NCBI GenBank assembly: GCA_900317755.1
Contig: ONHZ01000066.1
Span: forward strand, 26,379 to 90,378
Reading direction: 5' to 3'
Source of the DNA: an uncultured Lachnospiraceae bacterium
GTDB taxonomy: Bacteria > Bacillota > Clostridia > Lachnospirales > Lachnospiraceae
Length of the DNA: 64,000 nt
Shown here: positions 1-8,702 of the stretch, in pieces
Layout of the letters: each line of letters opens with the position of its first letter
How positions within the stretch are numbered: the first letter of the stretch is position 1
Made by a program: the position numbers and the translations under genes
Notes under the pieces: generated by a model
What the model was told of the DNA's origin: nothing
The model's database searches: none
The model's input: only the letters and a program-made list of their open reading frames with translations

Positions 1-288
1 CCTAAGGTAGATATTCAGAATGCCGTAATACTTATTTCCCTTCAGGCGATTTTTGACATACCAGTCACTCTTGCTGCAGGCTGCGTATCATTTTTGAGTT
101 CAGCGGCAGGGCTGTTTGTTTATAGTGCAGGAAAATTATTAGGGCTTCTCATAGTTTCAAAGCTCTATCCTTATGAAGATTCAAACGGCAGTGAAAAGTC
201 ATCTTATATTGTATTTTCGATTTATGGTGCAGCTGCGCTGGCAAAGGGAATAGTAGACATGCTCTATATTTCCATGATGCTGAAGTGA
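1..288 (+). CDS. Membrane protein, C-terminal part (cut by window edge)
   Basis: The frame is open from the first base to a TGA at 286-288, so only the C-terminal 95 residues are present. They are strongly hydrophobic, with two or three likely membrane helices (about residues 12-50 and 67-93) joined by a short polar loop containing YEDSNGSEKSS. A TTG at base 94 lies inside the continuous frame and is not taken as the start. I do not recognise the family; a multi-pass transporter or lipid-linked-export type protein is possible. Its stop is only 3 bases from the stop of the convergent minus-strand gene, with no terminator hairpin between them. Confidence 0.6.
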   Translation, partial: PKVDIQNAVILISLQAIFDIPVTLAAGCVSFLSSAAGLFVYSAGKLLGLLIVSKLYPYEDSNGSEKSSYIVFSIYGAAALAKGIVDMLYISMMLK

Positions 289-291
289 TAC

Positions 292-1329
292 TTATACTTT
301 TTTTGACAGGATATTCTTCAGTTTTTCAATCCAACCGAAATCATTCTGAACCTTCTCGACCTTTCTTCTGTTTTCTTCTGAAAAGCCTACGAGAATATCA
401 TGATTTGCTTCAGCAAGGTAGTCCATGATTCCGTCGATGTTCGTCTTTGTGTTTTTCGGGCACTTGATATAGATTTTCTTTTTCGCTGTGATATAGAGCG
501 TATAGGAAATTGCAAAATGGTGCCAGAGAATTTTGTGAAGCGTCGAATACTTATAAATCCAGATGATTTCTGAAATTGGCACAATTGCAATTCCGTATTT
601 TGAAGTTTCAATAAAATAATGCTGGGTGATAAACATATCCTCAGTTGCAAGCTGTGGGAGTGTCTCTAATTCTTCTTCCGCTTCGTCAAGCATCTTTACA
701 GGATTTCCATAAGAAGACAGTCTTAAGACTGGCGGAGAAAGTTTTGGAAATGCAATGAACAGAAGCGAGAGAAAAAGACTCACAAACGAATAAATAATAA
801 AAAATAGATAGATGAACCGTAATAGTCTTGCAGAAGTTCCATCTCCATCAGGCTCAGAGAGCATGCACATTGAAACGGAATTCGTAAGTCCCCTTGTATT
901 CCATGAAAGATCTTTTGCAAGATTTTTAAGAAGTTCTTTTTCTGAATGTGAATTTCTTATGATCTTTGCATTGATTGTGACTTGATCAAGCTTAGGCTCG
1001 CCAGACTGGCAGGTATCAGGCTTCAGCAGCAGGATGATACATTCGTCACCATGCATTACATAATAATAATAGCCATTCGTCCTGTTCATAAAACGCTTGC
1101 GGTAGCCGGTGAAATAGGCATTCGTAAAAGTTCCGGAAACATATCTCACCCTTTTTGAATACAGAGTTTCTATTGAGTCCGAATCTGTAATATTTTTTGG
1201 AGCCAGGATTGACCTTATTGGAAAAATAAACGATAATAGAACAAGTGCTGCTAAAAAAATAATGGGTGCAGCAAGTTTTCTTTTATAGTATGAACGTATG
1301 CTTTTTATGATATAATGTCGTAAATCCAT
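292..1329 (-). CDS. Hypothetical membrane protein with two membrane helices
   Basis: The product has 345 residues. A basic N-terminus is followed by a helix at about residues 20-38, an extracytoplasmic region of roughly 130 residues, a second helix near 168-197, and a cytoplasmic C-terminal domain of about 140 residues. The last domain contains YGIAIVPISEIIWIYKYS and alternating hydrophobic strands (SYTLYITAKKKIYIK), which resembles small beta-rich domains of unknown function common in Lachnospiraceae. No catalytic motif is visible. It is transcribed away from hslO, with about 75 bases between the two starts, so the two probably have back-to-back promoters. Function unknown. Confidence 0.7.
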   Translation of the reverse strand: MDLRHYIIKSIRSYYKRKLAAPIIFLAALVLLSFIFPIRSILAPKNITDSDSIETLYSKRVRYVSGTFTNAYFTGYRKRFMNRTNGYYYYVMHGDECIILLLKPDTCQSGEPKLDQVTINAKIIRNSHSEKELLKNLAKDLSWNTRGLTNSVSMCMLSEPDGDGTSARLLRFIYLFFIIYSFVSLFLSLLFIAFPKLSPPVLRLSSYGNPVKMLDEAEEELETLPQLATEDMFITQHYFIETSKYGIAIVPISEIIWIYKYSTLHKILWHHFAISYTLYITAKKKIYIKCPKNTKTNIDGIMDYLAEANHDILVGFSEENRRKVEKVQNDFGWIEKLKNILSKKV

Positions 1330-1347
1330 AGGTTTAAGTATAGATTT

Positions 1348-1376
1348 TTGTTAATAAAAAAGCAATATTTTATGAA
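1348..1376 (+). promoter_or_regulatory. Candidate promoter for hslO
   Basis: TTGTTA at 1348-1353 and TATGAA at 1371-1376 are separated by 17 bases. They lie about 30 bases upstream of the hslO start. Both boxes deviate from consensus, so this is a moderate call. Confidence 0.35.
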
Positions 1377-1405
1377 GGTAGAATTATTTAGATAGGAGTA
1401 GAGTG

Positions 1406-2296
1406 ATGCAGGACTATATGGTTAGGGCATCTGCAAATGATGATACGATCAGGGCATTTGCCGTTACATCTAAAGTGCTTACGGAAGACGCCAGGGTTCG
1501 TCATAATCTTTCGCCCATCTGTACAGCGGCACTTGGGCGTGCGATGTCGGCAGCCCTTATGATGGGATATATGATGAAGAATGACAAGGATCTTCTGACA
1601 CTGGTGTTTTCAGGAGACGGTCCAATGGGAGGACTCACTGTCACTTCAAACAATAAGGGTGAAGTAAAAGGCTTCGTAAATAATCCTGATGTATATCTGA
1701 AGGACAAATTTGCCGGACATTTAAATGTCGGTGAGGCTATGGGACACGGAACACTTCGTGTTATGAAGGACACAGGCCTGAAGACTCCGTATTCTGGAAC
1801 TGTCGCTCTTCAGACGGGAGAGATTGCGGATGATCTTACCTATTATTTTGCTGCCTCTGAGCAGGTTCCATCAGCAGTAGGGCTTGGTGTTCTTATTAAT
1901 AAAGACATGTTTGTGGACTATGCCGGCGGCTTCATTATTCAGGTAATGCCTGAGGCTGATGAAGATACGGTTACCAAAATCGAAAAAAATATTAAGAGCC
2001 TTCCTCCTGTTACGACCCAGCTTGCCAGCGGCTGCTCACCTGAGGATATCATCAGGAATGTTCTTGCAGGCCTTCGTGTAGAGATTCATGACAGCCGTCT
2101 TTGTTCATTCCATTGCGACTGCTCGAAGGAAAAAGTAAAAAATGCAATCATGATGCTGAATGTTTCCGATATAGATGAGATGACAAAGGGTGGTGAACCT
2201 ATTGAGACAGTCTGCCAGTTCTGTGGAAAGAAATATGTCTTTTCAGCAGAAGAGATCAGACAGAGCCTTTATCAGAAGGTCGGAAACGGGGAATGA
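1406..2296 (+). CDS. hslO: Redox-regulated chaperone Hsp33
   Basis: Hsp33 is a cytoplasmic holdase activated by oxidative unfolding; its C-terminal zinc-binding cysteines form disulfides under oxidative stress. The 296-residue product has the family length and the full zinc module, a CDC pair near residue 237 and QFCGK (CxxC) near 270-273. The N-terminal core carries the usual alternation of hydrophobic segments (FSGDGPMGGLTV). ATG at 1406 is preferred over GTG at 1403 because AGGAG at 1394-1398 is then 7 bases away. The stop overlaps the translation-coupling zone of nadE, which begins one base later, so the two are probably one operon. Confidence 0.93.
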   Translation: MQDYMVRASANDDTIRAFAVTSKVLTEDARVRHNLSPICTAALGRAMSAALMMGYMMKNDKDLLTLVFSGDGPMGGLTVTSNNKGEVKGFVNNPDVYLKDKFAGHLNVGEAMGHGTLRVMKDTGLKTPYSGTVALQTGEIADDLTYYFAASEQVPSAVGLGVLINKDMFVDYAGGFIIQVMPEADEDTVTKIEKNIKSLPPVTTQLASGCSPEDIIRNVLAGLRVEIHDSRLCSFHCDCSKEKVKNAIMMLNVSDIDEMTKGGEPIETVCQFCGKKYVFSAEEIRQSLYQKVGNGE

Positions 2297-2297
2297 C

Positions 2298-4229
2298 ATG
2301 AATGACGGATTTGTAAAGGTATCCTGCGTGACACCGTCGCTTAAAGTTTGTGATATCGAATTTAATACTTCAGAAATATTAAAATATATGAAGGAGACTT
2401 CAGAAAATGGTGCCAAGGTCACTGTTTTTCCAGAACTCTCAATCACAGGTTATACATTAAATGATCTTTTTGCACAAGGCCTCATTCTCGAAAAATCAAA
2501 AGAGGCACTTATCACTATTGCAAAGGAATCAGCAAAATATGATGGTATTTTCTTCGTAGGGCTTCCATTTGAGTTTTTGGGCAAATTATATAATGCTGCA
2601 GCCGCTGTTTCCGGTGGAAAGATACTAGGAATTATACCAAAGAAATACCTTCCGAATTATCATGAATTTTATGAGAAGAGGCAGTTTGCAAGAGGCTTTG
2701 AAAAGCCTGTAAAGATTGCTTTTGGACCATACGAGACATATTTTGGAATGAATCTTTTGTTTACTCCTGATTCTATGCCAGACATGCATATTGCGGCAGA
2801 ACTCTGTGAGGATCTCTGGGTTATAGATCCGCCCAGTGTTTCCCATGCAGAGCATGGAGCAAATGTAATCGTCAATCTTTCTGCCTCAAATGAAGTCATC
2901 GGAAAGGAAAGCTACAGGCTTTCACTTGTTTCTTCCCAGTCTGCAAAATTATATTCAGCCTATCTTTACTGCAGCGCAGGACCGGATGAATCGACACAGG
3001 ATATCGTGTTTTCCGGACACAATATCATAGCAGAGGATGGAGCGGTTCTTGCATCATCAAAGCTTTTCTCAGAGGGAGCTTTATATTCTGAAATTGACAT
3101 AGAGAAACTAAATAGTGAGCGGCGCAGGATGGATACCTTTGAAATGAGTACGCCGTCTGAAACGGATTCTTCCTATGAGAATATTTCTTTTCATCTTTCG
3201 AAGGAAGAAACTGTTCTCACAAGGAAAATAGAAAAGCTCCCGTTTGTTCCTGCAGAAAGCAGCGAACTTAAAAACCGTTCCTCAAAAATTCTCGATATCC
3301 AGACCTATGGCCTTGTAAAGAGACTGAAGCATACAGGCTCTAAATGCGCCGTAATTGGAATTTCCGGAGGGCTCGATTCTACGCTGGCACTGATTGTCAC
3401 GGTTCGTGCCTTTGATATTCTGTCGCTTGACAGAAAGGGAATCATCGCAGTTACGATGCCTGGTTTCGGTACGACTGACAGGACATACAATAATGCAGTC
3501 ACAATGGTAAATGCTTTTGGTGCGACGCTCAGGGAAGTTTCTATCAGCAAGGCTGTCATCCAGCATTTTTCGGATATCGGCCAGGACATGGAGAATCATG
3601 ATGTCACTTATGAGAATTCCCAGGCCCGTGAGCGGACGCAGATTCTCATGGACATAGCAAACAAAGAAAACGGACTTGTAATAGGTACTGGCGATTTATC
3701 AGAACTTGCACTCGGCTGGGCAACCTATAATGGCGACCATATGTCAATGTACGCTGTAAATGTTTCTGTCCCAAAGACACTGGTCCGCCATCTCGTAAAA
3801 TATTATTCTGATTTTATTGCTTCTTCTGATGAATTAAAGACAGCACTGAATGATGTCCTTGCGACACCGGTTTCTCCGGAGCTACTTCCGCCTGAGAATG
3901 GCAATATTTCCCAGAAGACAGAAGACCTGATAGGTCCATATGAGCTTCACGATTTCTTTCTATATTATATGATGCGTTTTGGATTTTCCCCGAAGAAGAT
4001 TTTCAGAATGGCAAAATATGCATTTAATGGCACATATTCTGATGGGATTATTCTGAAATGGGAAAAGGTATTTTTCAGACGTTTCTTTACCCAGCAGTTC
4101 AAGAGATCATGCATACCTGATGGCCCGAAGGTAGGTTCAGTTTCCTTAAGTCCAAGGGGAGACCTAAGGATGCCATCAGACGCTTCAAGCATATTGTTTC
4201 TGAAAGAACTTGACGAAATAAAAATTTGA
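2298..4229 (+). CDS. nadE: Glutamine-dependent NAD+ synthetase
   Basis: This enzyme makes NAD+ from deamido-NAD+, ATP and glutamine. The product has 643 residues in two domains. The N-terminal nitrilase-fold glutaminase shows the catalytic triad context: Glu in VFPELSITGY, Lys in IIPKKYLPNY and Cys in AELCEDLW. The C-terminal synthetase has the PP-loop GISGGLDSTLAL near residue 353 and DLSELALGWATY. The frame extends upstream to 2190, but that part overlaps hslO and is not homologous-looking; ATG at 2298, one base after the hslO stop, gives the family N-terminus (MNDGFVKV). Translation is likely coupled to hslO. Confidence 0.95.
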   Translation: MNDGFVKVSCVTPSLKVCDIEFNTSEILKYMKETSENGAKVTVFPELSITGYTLNDLFAQGLILEKSKEALITIAKESAKYDGIFFVGLPFEFLGKLYNAAAAVSGGKILGIIPKKYLPNYHEFYEKRQFARGFEKPVKIAFGPYETYFGMNLLFTPDSMPDMHIAAELCEDLWVIDPPSVSHAEHGANVIVNLSASNEVIGKESYRLSLVSSQSAKLYSAYLYCSAGPDESTQDIVFSGHNIIAEDGAVLASSKLFSEGALYSEIDIEKLNSERRRMDTFEMSTPSETDSSYENISFHLSKEETVLTRKIEKLPFVPAESSELKNRSSKILDIQTYGLVKRLKHTGSKCAVIGISGGLDSTLALIVTVRAFDILSLDRKGIIAVTMPGFGTTDRTYNNAVTMVNAFGATLREVSISKAVIQHFSDIGQDMENHDVTYENSQARERTQILMDIANKENGLVIGTGDLSELALGWATYNGDHMSMYAVNVSVPKTLVRHLVKYYSDFIASSDELKTALNDVLATPVSPELLPPENGNISQKTEDLIGPYELHDFFLYYMMRFGFSPKKIFRMAKYAFNGTYSDGIILKWEKVFFRRFFTQQFKRSCIPDGPKVGSVSLSPRGDLRMPSDASSILFLKELDEIKI

Positions 4230-4238
4230 CTCTATAAT
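4210..4238 (+). promoter_or_regulatory. Promoter for the L,D-transpeptidase gene
   Basis: TTGACG at 4210-4215 and TATAAT at 4233-4238 are 17 bases apart, a near-consensus housekeeping sigma promoter. The -35 box lies inside the last codons of nadE, so the transpeptidase gene can be expressed independently. Confidence 0.65.
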
Positions 4239-4272
4239 TCCCATTTGTTAAAAAGGATGAAAGAGAAAAATT

Positions 4273-5955
4273 ATGACAAAGAAGAAGTTAGGATTAATTA
4301 TCGGTATCGTTGTGGCAGTGCTTCTTGCTGTTTATTTCGGATTTGCACTGTTCTTCAGTTCGCATTTTTATTTTGGTTCCACAGTAAATGGAGTAAACAG
4401 CTCCGGAAAGACAGTTGACGATGTCAAACGTGCGCTTTCAAAGGCAACTGATGATTATTCACTTACATTGGAAGAAGCTGATGATCAGGAAGAAAAGATT
4501 TCTTCAAAGGATGCCGGTCTTACCATTTCTTTTAAGGGTGGTGAGGTAGATGAGCTTCTTGATAAGCAGAGCCCATTTAAATGGATCAGTGGCATTGCTT
4601 CGAAGAAGAAATATACTTCAAAGAATATTGCTGAGATAGATGACGGCGTTCTCGATGATACGCTCCAGTCTCTTGACTGCGTGAAGAATTCAGATTCGGG
4701 AACACAGACTGCTGATGCTACGTACGAATTTTCTGATGGAAAATTTCAAATCAAGGATGAAGTCTACGGTACGAACATCGATATGGATGCGTTCACGAAA
4801 AATGTGAAGACTGCTCTTACGAATTTTAAGCCTACACTCAGCCTTTCTGATTCAAAATCTTATGTACAGCCAGCTGTTACAAAAGATGATAAGGATTTAA
4901 ATAATACAGTCGACGAATTAAATAAAAGAGTCGGCATGAAGATTACATATACCGGGGTGAATGAGACAGTTCCTCCTGATGTACTTGCCGGTTTCCTTAC
5001 GACGGATGATGCGGGTAATGTCACAGCAGATACAGGCAAGATTTCAGAATATGTTGATACGCTCGTAAAGAAATATACTACGGCCGGTCACTCAAAGACG
5101 CTTCATACTTCCTACGGAAAAGATGTCACGATTTCAAATGGTGACTACGGATGGAAAATTGATAAGGATAAAGAAATCGCAGAGCTCGCCAGTGATGTTG
5201 AAAAGGGCGAGGACGTCTCAAGGGAAATCAACTGGAAGACGACAGCCGCCAGCCATACAGGCAATGATTATGGCAATTCCTATGTCGAGGTAAACATTAC
5301 CGCGCAGCATTTATTCCTTTATGTGAATGGCGCAAAGGTTCTTGATACGGATGTAGTTACCGGAAATCCAAATAAAGGAAATTCAACACCTACCGGAGCT
5401 TATGGTATTACCTACTGCGAGAAGGATGCTACTCTGAAGGGTGAGAATTATACTTCTAAGGTTAAGTACTGGATGCCATTCTGTGGGAATGTCGGCATGC
5501 ATGATGCTCCCTGGCGTTCACAGTTCGGTTCTGATATTTATATGAGAAGCGGTTCCCACGGCTGCGTGAACCTTCCGCCAAGTATTGCACCAAAGATTTT
5601 CGCGCAGGTAAAGACAAATTTCCCTGTACTTGTCTATACGCTTCCTGGTACTGGAAAATCAATAAATACTGATGCTGCAAATGCAGTAGTTGCAAAGATT
5701 AATGCAATTGGGAATGTGAGCCTTGAAAGCGAATCGTTAATCACGGATGCAAGAACTTCTTATGATGCGCTTGACTCTGCATCAAAGACAGCGGTTACAA
5801 ATTATGAGACACTTACAAATGCAGAGTCTGCACTTGCTGCTCTGAAGGCTGCAGGAGCAGCTGCTACACCTGCACCAGCTGATGGTACGACAACAACAGA
5901 TGGTACGGTAGCAGATCCAAATGCTGCTGCAACTGATGCGTCTGCAGTACAGTAA
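4273..5955 (+). CDS. Membrane-anchored L,D-transpeptidase (YkuD domain)
   Basis: This 560-residue cell-wall enzyme should form 3-3 cross-links or attach proteins to peptidoglycan. An N-terminal signal anchor (about residues 5-30, KKKLGLIIGIVVAVLLAV) is followed by a peptidoglycan-binding-type region ending in GDYGWKIDKDKEIAEL, then the YkuD catalytic domain with SHGCVNLP near residue 426, whose Cys is the nucleophile. After it comes a helical repeat with the pattern NAIGNVSLESE...ARTSYDAL, seen in many Firmicute surface proteins, and a low-complexity Ala/Thr/Asp tail. It has its own promoter inside nadE. Ribosome binding is through AAGGAT about 15 bases upstream, which is rather far. Confidence 0.88.
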   Translation: MTKKKLGLIIGIVVAVLLAVYFGFALFFSSHFYFGSTVNGVNSSGKTVDDVKRALSKATDDYSLTLEEADDQEEKISSKDAGLTISFKGGEVDELLDKQSPFKWISGIASKKKYTSKNIAEIDDGVLDDTLQSLDCVKNSDSGTQTADATYEFSDGKFQIKDEVYGTNIDMDAFTKNVKTALTNFKPTLSLSDSKSYVQPAVTKDDKDLNNTVDELNKRVGMKITYTGVNETVPPDVLAGFLTTDDAGNVTADTGKISEYVDTLVKKYTTAGHSKTLHTSYGKDVTISNGDYGWKIDKDKEIAELASDVEKGEDVSREINWKTTAASHTGNDYGNSYVEVNITAQHLFLYVNGAKVLDTDVVTGNPNKGNSTPTGAYGITYCEKDATLKGENYTSKVKYWMPFCGNVGMHDAPWRSQFGSDIYMRSGSHGCVNLPPSIAPKIFAQVKTNFPVLVYTLPGTGKSINTDAANAVVAKINAIGNVSLESESLITDARTSYDALDSASKTAVTNYETLTNAESALAALKAAGAAATPAPADGTTTTDGTVADPNAAATDASAVQ

Positions 5956-5978
5956 GCAGATTTTAGGTAATTAATTAA

Positions 5979-7046
5979 ATGGAAAAAGAATTAGCATTTT
6001 TTGATAAAATCAGAACGGTAACGCCATATACGCCAGGCGAGCAGCCAAAAAATCAGAATGTCATCAAGCTGAATACGAATGAGAATCCATATCCGCCATC
6101 ACCGAAAGTTCAGAAAGTTCTCGAGGCTTTTGAGGCAGGTGTCTTAAGAAAATACCCGGATCCACTCTGCACGGAGCTTATTGATGCGCTTTCAAAAGAA
6201 TACGGTGTTTCAAAGGACAGGATCTTTGTCGGCGTAGGCTCTGATGATGTGCTGGCAATGAGTTTCCTTACATTCTTTAATTCAAAGAAGCCGATCGTAT
6301 TTCCTGATATCACTTATTCTTTCTATGATGTATGGGCAGACGTTTTCAGGATTCCATACGAGATGATTCCTCTGAAGGATGATTTTACGATTAATACTGA
6401 AGCTTTTGTAAATACCGACTGCGGCGGCGTTGTGATTCCAAATCCGAATGCGCCGACAGGCGTCATTCTTGAGACTTCTGCTATCGAAGAAATTATCAAG
6501 GCACATCAGGATTCTGTCGTCATTATTGATGAAGCCTATGTGGATTTTGGCGGACGGTCTGTTCTTCCGCTCATTGATAAATATGAAAATCTTCTGGTGG
6601 TCCAGACTTTCTCAAAGTCAAGGTCACTTGCAGGCTCACGAATCGGCTTTGCCTTCGGCTCAGAAAAACTCATCAAATATTTATCTGATGTGAAGTTTTC
6701 CTTCAATTCCTACACGATGGATTCCATTACGCAGAAGATTGGTGCAGCTGCACTTTCGGACAAAGAATATTTTACCGAGACTACGAAGAAGATTGTCAAG
6801 ACAAGAGAATATTTTAAGAAGGAAGTCTCAAAGCTCGGTTTTACCTTCCCAGATTCGATGAGCAATTTCGTATTCATCCATCACGATCAGTATAATGCAA
6901 AGGATTTATTTGCTGCATTAAAGGAGAACAATATCTTTGTCCGCTACTTTGATAAGCCTAGGATCAATGATTATCTCCGCGTGACAATTGGAACGAAGGA
7001 AGATATGGATAAGATATTAGCATTCTTATCGGAATATACAAAGTAA
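5979..7046 (+). CDS. hisC: Histidinol-phosphate aminotransferase
   Basis: A PLP enzyme of fold type I, it transaminates imidazole-acetol phosphate in histidine synthesis, and related members also act on aromatic amino acids. The 355 residues match the family length. Visible signatures are LNTNENPYPPSP at the N-terminus, VIPNPNAPTG, IIDEAYVDF and the PLP-lysine motif TFSKSRSLAGSRIGFA near residue 213, with a C-terminal arginine in NDYLRVTIGT. No other his genes are nearby, so assignment to histidine rather than aromatic transamination rests on sequence alone. It starts 23 bases after the transpeptidase stop and is probably co-transcribed with it. Confidence 0.9.
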   Translation: MEKELAFFDKIRTVTPYTPGEQPKNQNVIKLNTNENPYPPSPKVQKVLEAFEAGVLRKYPDPLCTELIDALSKEYGVSKDRIFVGVGSDDVLAMSFLTFFNSKKPIVFPDITYSFYDVWADVFRIPYEMIPLKDDFTINTEAFVNTDCGGVVIPNPNAPTGVILETSAIEEIIKAHQDSVVIIDEAYVDFGGRSVLPLIDKYENLLVVQTFSKSRSLAGSRIGFAFGSEKLIKYLSDVKFSFNSYTMDSITQKIGAAALSDKEYFTETTKKIVKTREYFKKEVSKLGFTFPDSMSNFVFIHHDQYNAKDLFAALKENNIFVRYFDKPRINDYLRVTIGTKEDMDKILAFLSEYTK

Positions 7047-7047
7047 T

Positions 7048-7230
7048 ATGGAATGGAAAAATCTAATCATAAATGTCATTGCGATTTTCGCAGGACTCTT
7101 TATCTATATCGGAATCTCTTACACCAAGTGGGGGAAGAAACATTCTGACATGCAGTTTTTCATCATGCTCGTGTCGATTCTTTCACCAGTGGTCATTGTA
7201 GGATTAATCAGGTATTTTGTGGGAATATAA
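7048..7230 (+). CDS. Small two-helix membrane protein
   Basis: The 60-residue product has two hydrophobic helices, about residues 6-24 and 38-58, with a basic loop (TKWGKKHSDM) between them. ATG follows the hisC stop by one base, so translation is probably coupled. No family is recognised. Positive charge in the loop suggests that both ends face outward, but this is inference. The hisC 3' end supplies no strong Shine-Dalgarno sequence. Confidence 0.55.
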   Translation: MEWKNLIINVIAIFAGLFIYIGISYTKWGKKHSDMQFFIMLVSILSPVVIVGLIRYFVGI

Positions 7231-7244
7231 AATGAAGACATCGA

Positions 7245-7380
7245 CATGAATGTGGGCAAATGAAAACTCTGACTCGGACGTTGGTGCTTGCTGAATGCGA
7301 GTCGCCAGGCGAAGCATGAAGCTTATGCACCACTACGTCGAGTCCGAAGTGGGAACGGGTTTTCATGGCCCACATTTATG
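7245..7380. repeat. Long imperfect inverted repeat folding into a multi-helix hairpin
   Basis: The arms 7245-7267 and 7359-7380 are complementary at about 20 positions (5' arm core ATGTGGGC...ATGAAAAC). Inside, ACTCGGAC pairs with GTCCGA-AGT and GGTGC with GCACC. The tip is TCGCC-A-GGCGA flanked by ATGC/GCAT. The whole 136 bases therefore form one long stacked stem on either strand. There is no T-tract at its end, so it is not a simple terminator. It ends 9 bases before the ribosome binding site of the next gene. It may be a mobile palindromic element or a structured leader RNA. Confidence 0.7.
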
Positions 7381-7400
7381 GAGATGGCTGGAGTAAATTT

Positions 7401-7583
7401 ATGGATGATTCTCTGTGTGCGACATGCAATAATTTAATATATGACGAAGACGAAGAGGCCTACATCTGTGATGAAGATATGGACGAAGACGACTATGCGC
7501 ACTTCATGCTGTCGGAGAGGAAACGTTGTCCGTTCTATGAATCGAATAATGAATACGAGGTCGTGAAGCATCAGGCATTCTGA
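7401..7583 (+). CDS. Small acidic cysteine-rich protein, DUF6472-like
   Basis: The product has 60 residues, with CATCNN near the N-terminus, then IYDEDEEAYICDEDMDEDD, and a final RCPFYE. The four cysteines (CxxC, C, C) suggest binding of a metal such as zinc. The layout matches small proteins of the DUF6472 type that I recall from Clostridia; their function is unknown. ATG at 7401 is chosen because GGAG at 7390-7393 sits 7 bases upstream; the upstream ATG at 7365 lies inside the inverted-repeat stem. Expression may be affected by that upstream structure. Confidence 0.7.
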   Translation: MDDSLCATCNNLIYDEDEEAYICDEDMDEDDYAHFMLSERKRCPFYESNNEYEVVKHQAF

Positions 7584-7668
7584 GGTATTGAAGCTTTGTA
7601 TGGACAGGAAGCAAAATTCCTGCCCATTTTTTATGTCTACGCATTTCAAAATTTTTTTATTTTATGTA

Positions 7669-7697
7669 TTGACAAACGAAGACGATAATCATATAAT
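7669..7697 (+). promoter_or_regulatory. Consensus promoter of cysK
   Basis: TTGACA at 7669-7674 and TATAAT at 7692-7697, spaced by exactly 17 bases, match the housekeeping sigma consensus perfectly. The leader before the cysK start is about 55 bases. Confidence 0.85.
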
Positions 7698-7706
7698 CCT
7701 ATAAAA

Positions 7707-7723
7707 CCTAGGAACTAAGTAGG
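7707..7723. promoter_or_regulatory. Candidate operator for the Rrf2 regulator
   Basis: A dyad CCTA-N9-TAGG (7707-7710 and 7720-7723) begins 10 bases after the -10 box of cysK, at the transcription start. Its place beside a gene encoded with an Rrf2 repressor suggests that it is the regulator's own binding site. The dyad is short, so this is an inference from position. Confidence 0.4.
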
Positions 7724-7757
7724 AAATAAAAATTAGTTGATTTTATAGGAGGCAGTT

Positions 7758-8690
7758 ATGTCAAAGATCGTTGAAAGTGCAACAGAATTAATCGGAAACA
7801 CACCTATTCTCAAGGCATCAGGCTATGCAAAGGCCGCAGGAGTTCCTGATGCGAACATTTTAGCAAAGCTCGAGTACTTAAATCCAGCCGGATCCGTAAA
7901 GGACAGAATCGCTTATGCGATGATCAAAGATGCTGAGGAAAAGGGCGAGCTGAAGCCAGGCGCTACCATCATTGAACCTACCAGTGGAAACACAGGCATC
8001 GGCATCGCAGCAGTTGCAGCAGCAAGAGGCTACAAAGCAGTCCTTACATTACCTGATACAATGAGTGTTGAGAGAAGAAATCTCTTAAAGGCTTACGGTG
8101 CAGAGCTTGTTCTTACAGAAGGCGCAAAGGGCATGAAGGGAGCCATCGCAAAGGCAGAAGAGCTTCATGAGAAGACACCTGGTTCCGTCATCTTAGGACA
8201 GTTCGACAACCCTGCAAATCCAAAGGCGCATGAAGAGACCACAGGACCTGAAATCTGGGAGCAGACAGACGGCAAGGTTGATTACTTCGTAGCCGGTGTT
8301 GGTACAGGCGGAACACTTTCAGGTGTAGGGCATTTCCTTAAGAGCCAGAATCCTGATGTCAAAATCATCGCAGTTGAACCTGCTACAAGCCCTGTACTTT
8401 CAAAGGGCACAGCTGGTCCTCACAAGATTCAGGGAATCGGCGCCGGCTTCGTTCCGAAGACACTTGACACAAAGGTTTATGATGAGATTATACCGATCGA
8501 GAACGATGACGCATTTGAAGAAGGCAGACGTTTTGCAGTAAGTGAAGGAATCCTTGTTGGAATTTCTTCAGGCGCAGCACTGAAGGCTGCTGATATCCTT
8601 GCAAGTCGTCCTGAGAACAAGGGCAAGAATATTGTTGTTCTTCTTCCAGATTCAGGAGACAGATACCTTTCTACTGCATTATTTTCATGA
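7758..8690 (+). CDS. cysK: Cysteine synthase (O-acetylserine sulfhydrylase)
   Basis: This PLP enzyme makes cysteine from O-acetylserine and sulfide. The product has 310 residues, the normal length. Signatures are the PLP lysine in [11 protein letters not shown] (about residue 47), the substrate loop [11 protein letters not shown] and the phosphate-binding [16 protein letters not shown] at 7747-7752 gives a strong start. The gene begins an operon with the Rrf2 regulator that starts 12 bases after its stop. A perfect promoter plus a dyad at the start site indicate that it is highly expressed and repressible, presumably according to sulfur or cysteine status. Confidence 0.95.
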   Translation: MSKIVESATELIGNTPILKASGYAKAAGVPDANILAKLEYLNPAGSVKDRIAYAMIKDAEEKGELKPGATIIEPTSGNTGIGIAAVAAARGYKAVLTLPDTMSVERRNLLKAYGAELVLTEGAKGMKGAIAKAEELHEKTPGSVILGQFDNPANPKAHEETTGPEIWEQTDGKVDYFVAGVGTGGTLSGVGHFLKSQNPDVKIIAVEPATSPVLSKGTAGPHKIQGIGAGFVPKTLDTKVYDEIIPIENDDAFEEGRRFAVSEGILVGISSGAALKAADILASRPENKGKNIVVLLPDSGDRYLSTALFS

Positions 8691-8702
8691 TAGGATTTCC
8701 AT

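Noticed and set aside
7365..7400. Upstream ATG extending the Cys-rich small protein by 12 residues
   Set aside because: It lies inside the stem of the inverted repeat and has no ribosome binding site, while ATG 7401 has one at the right distance.
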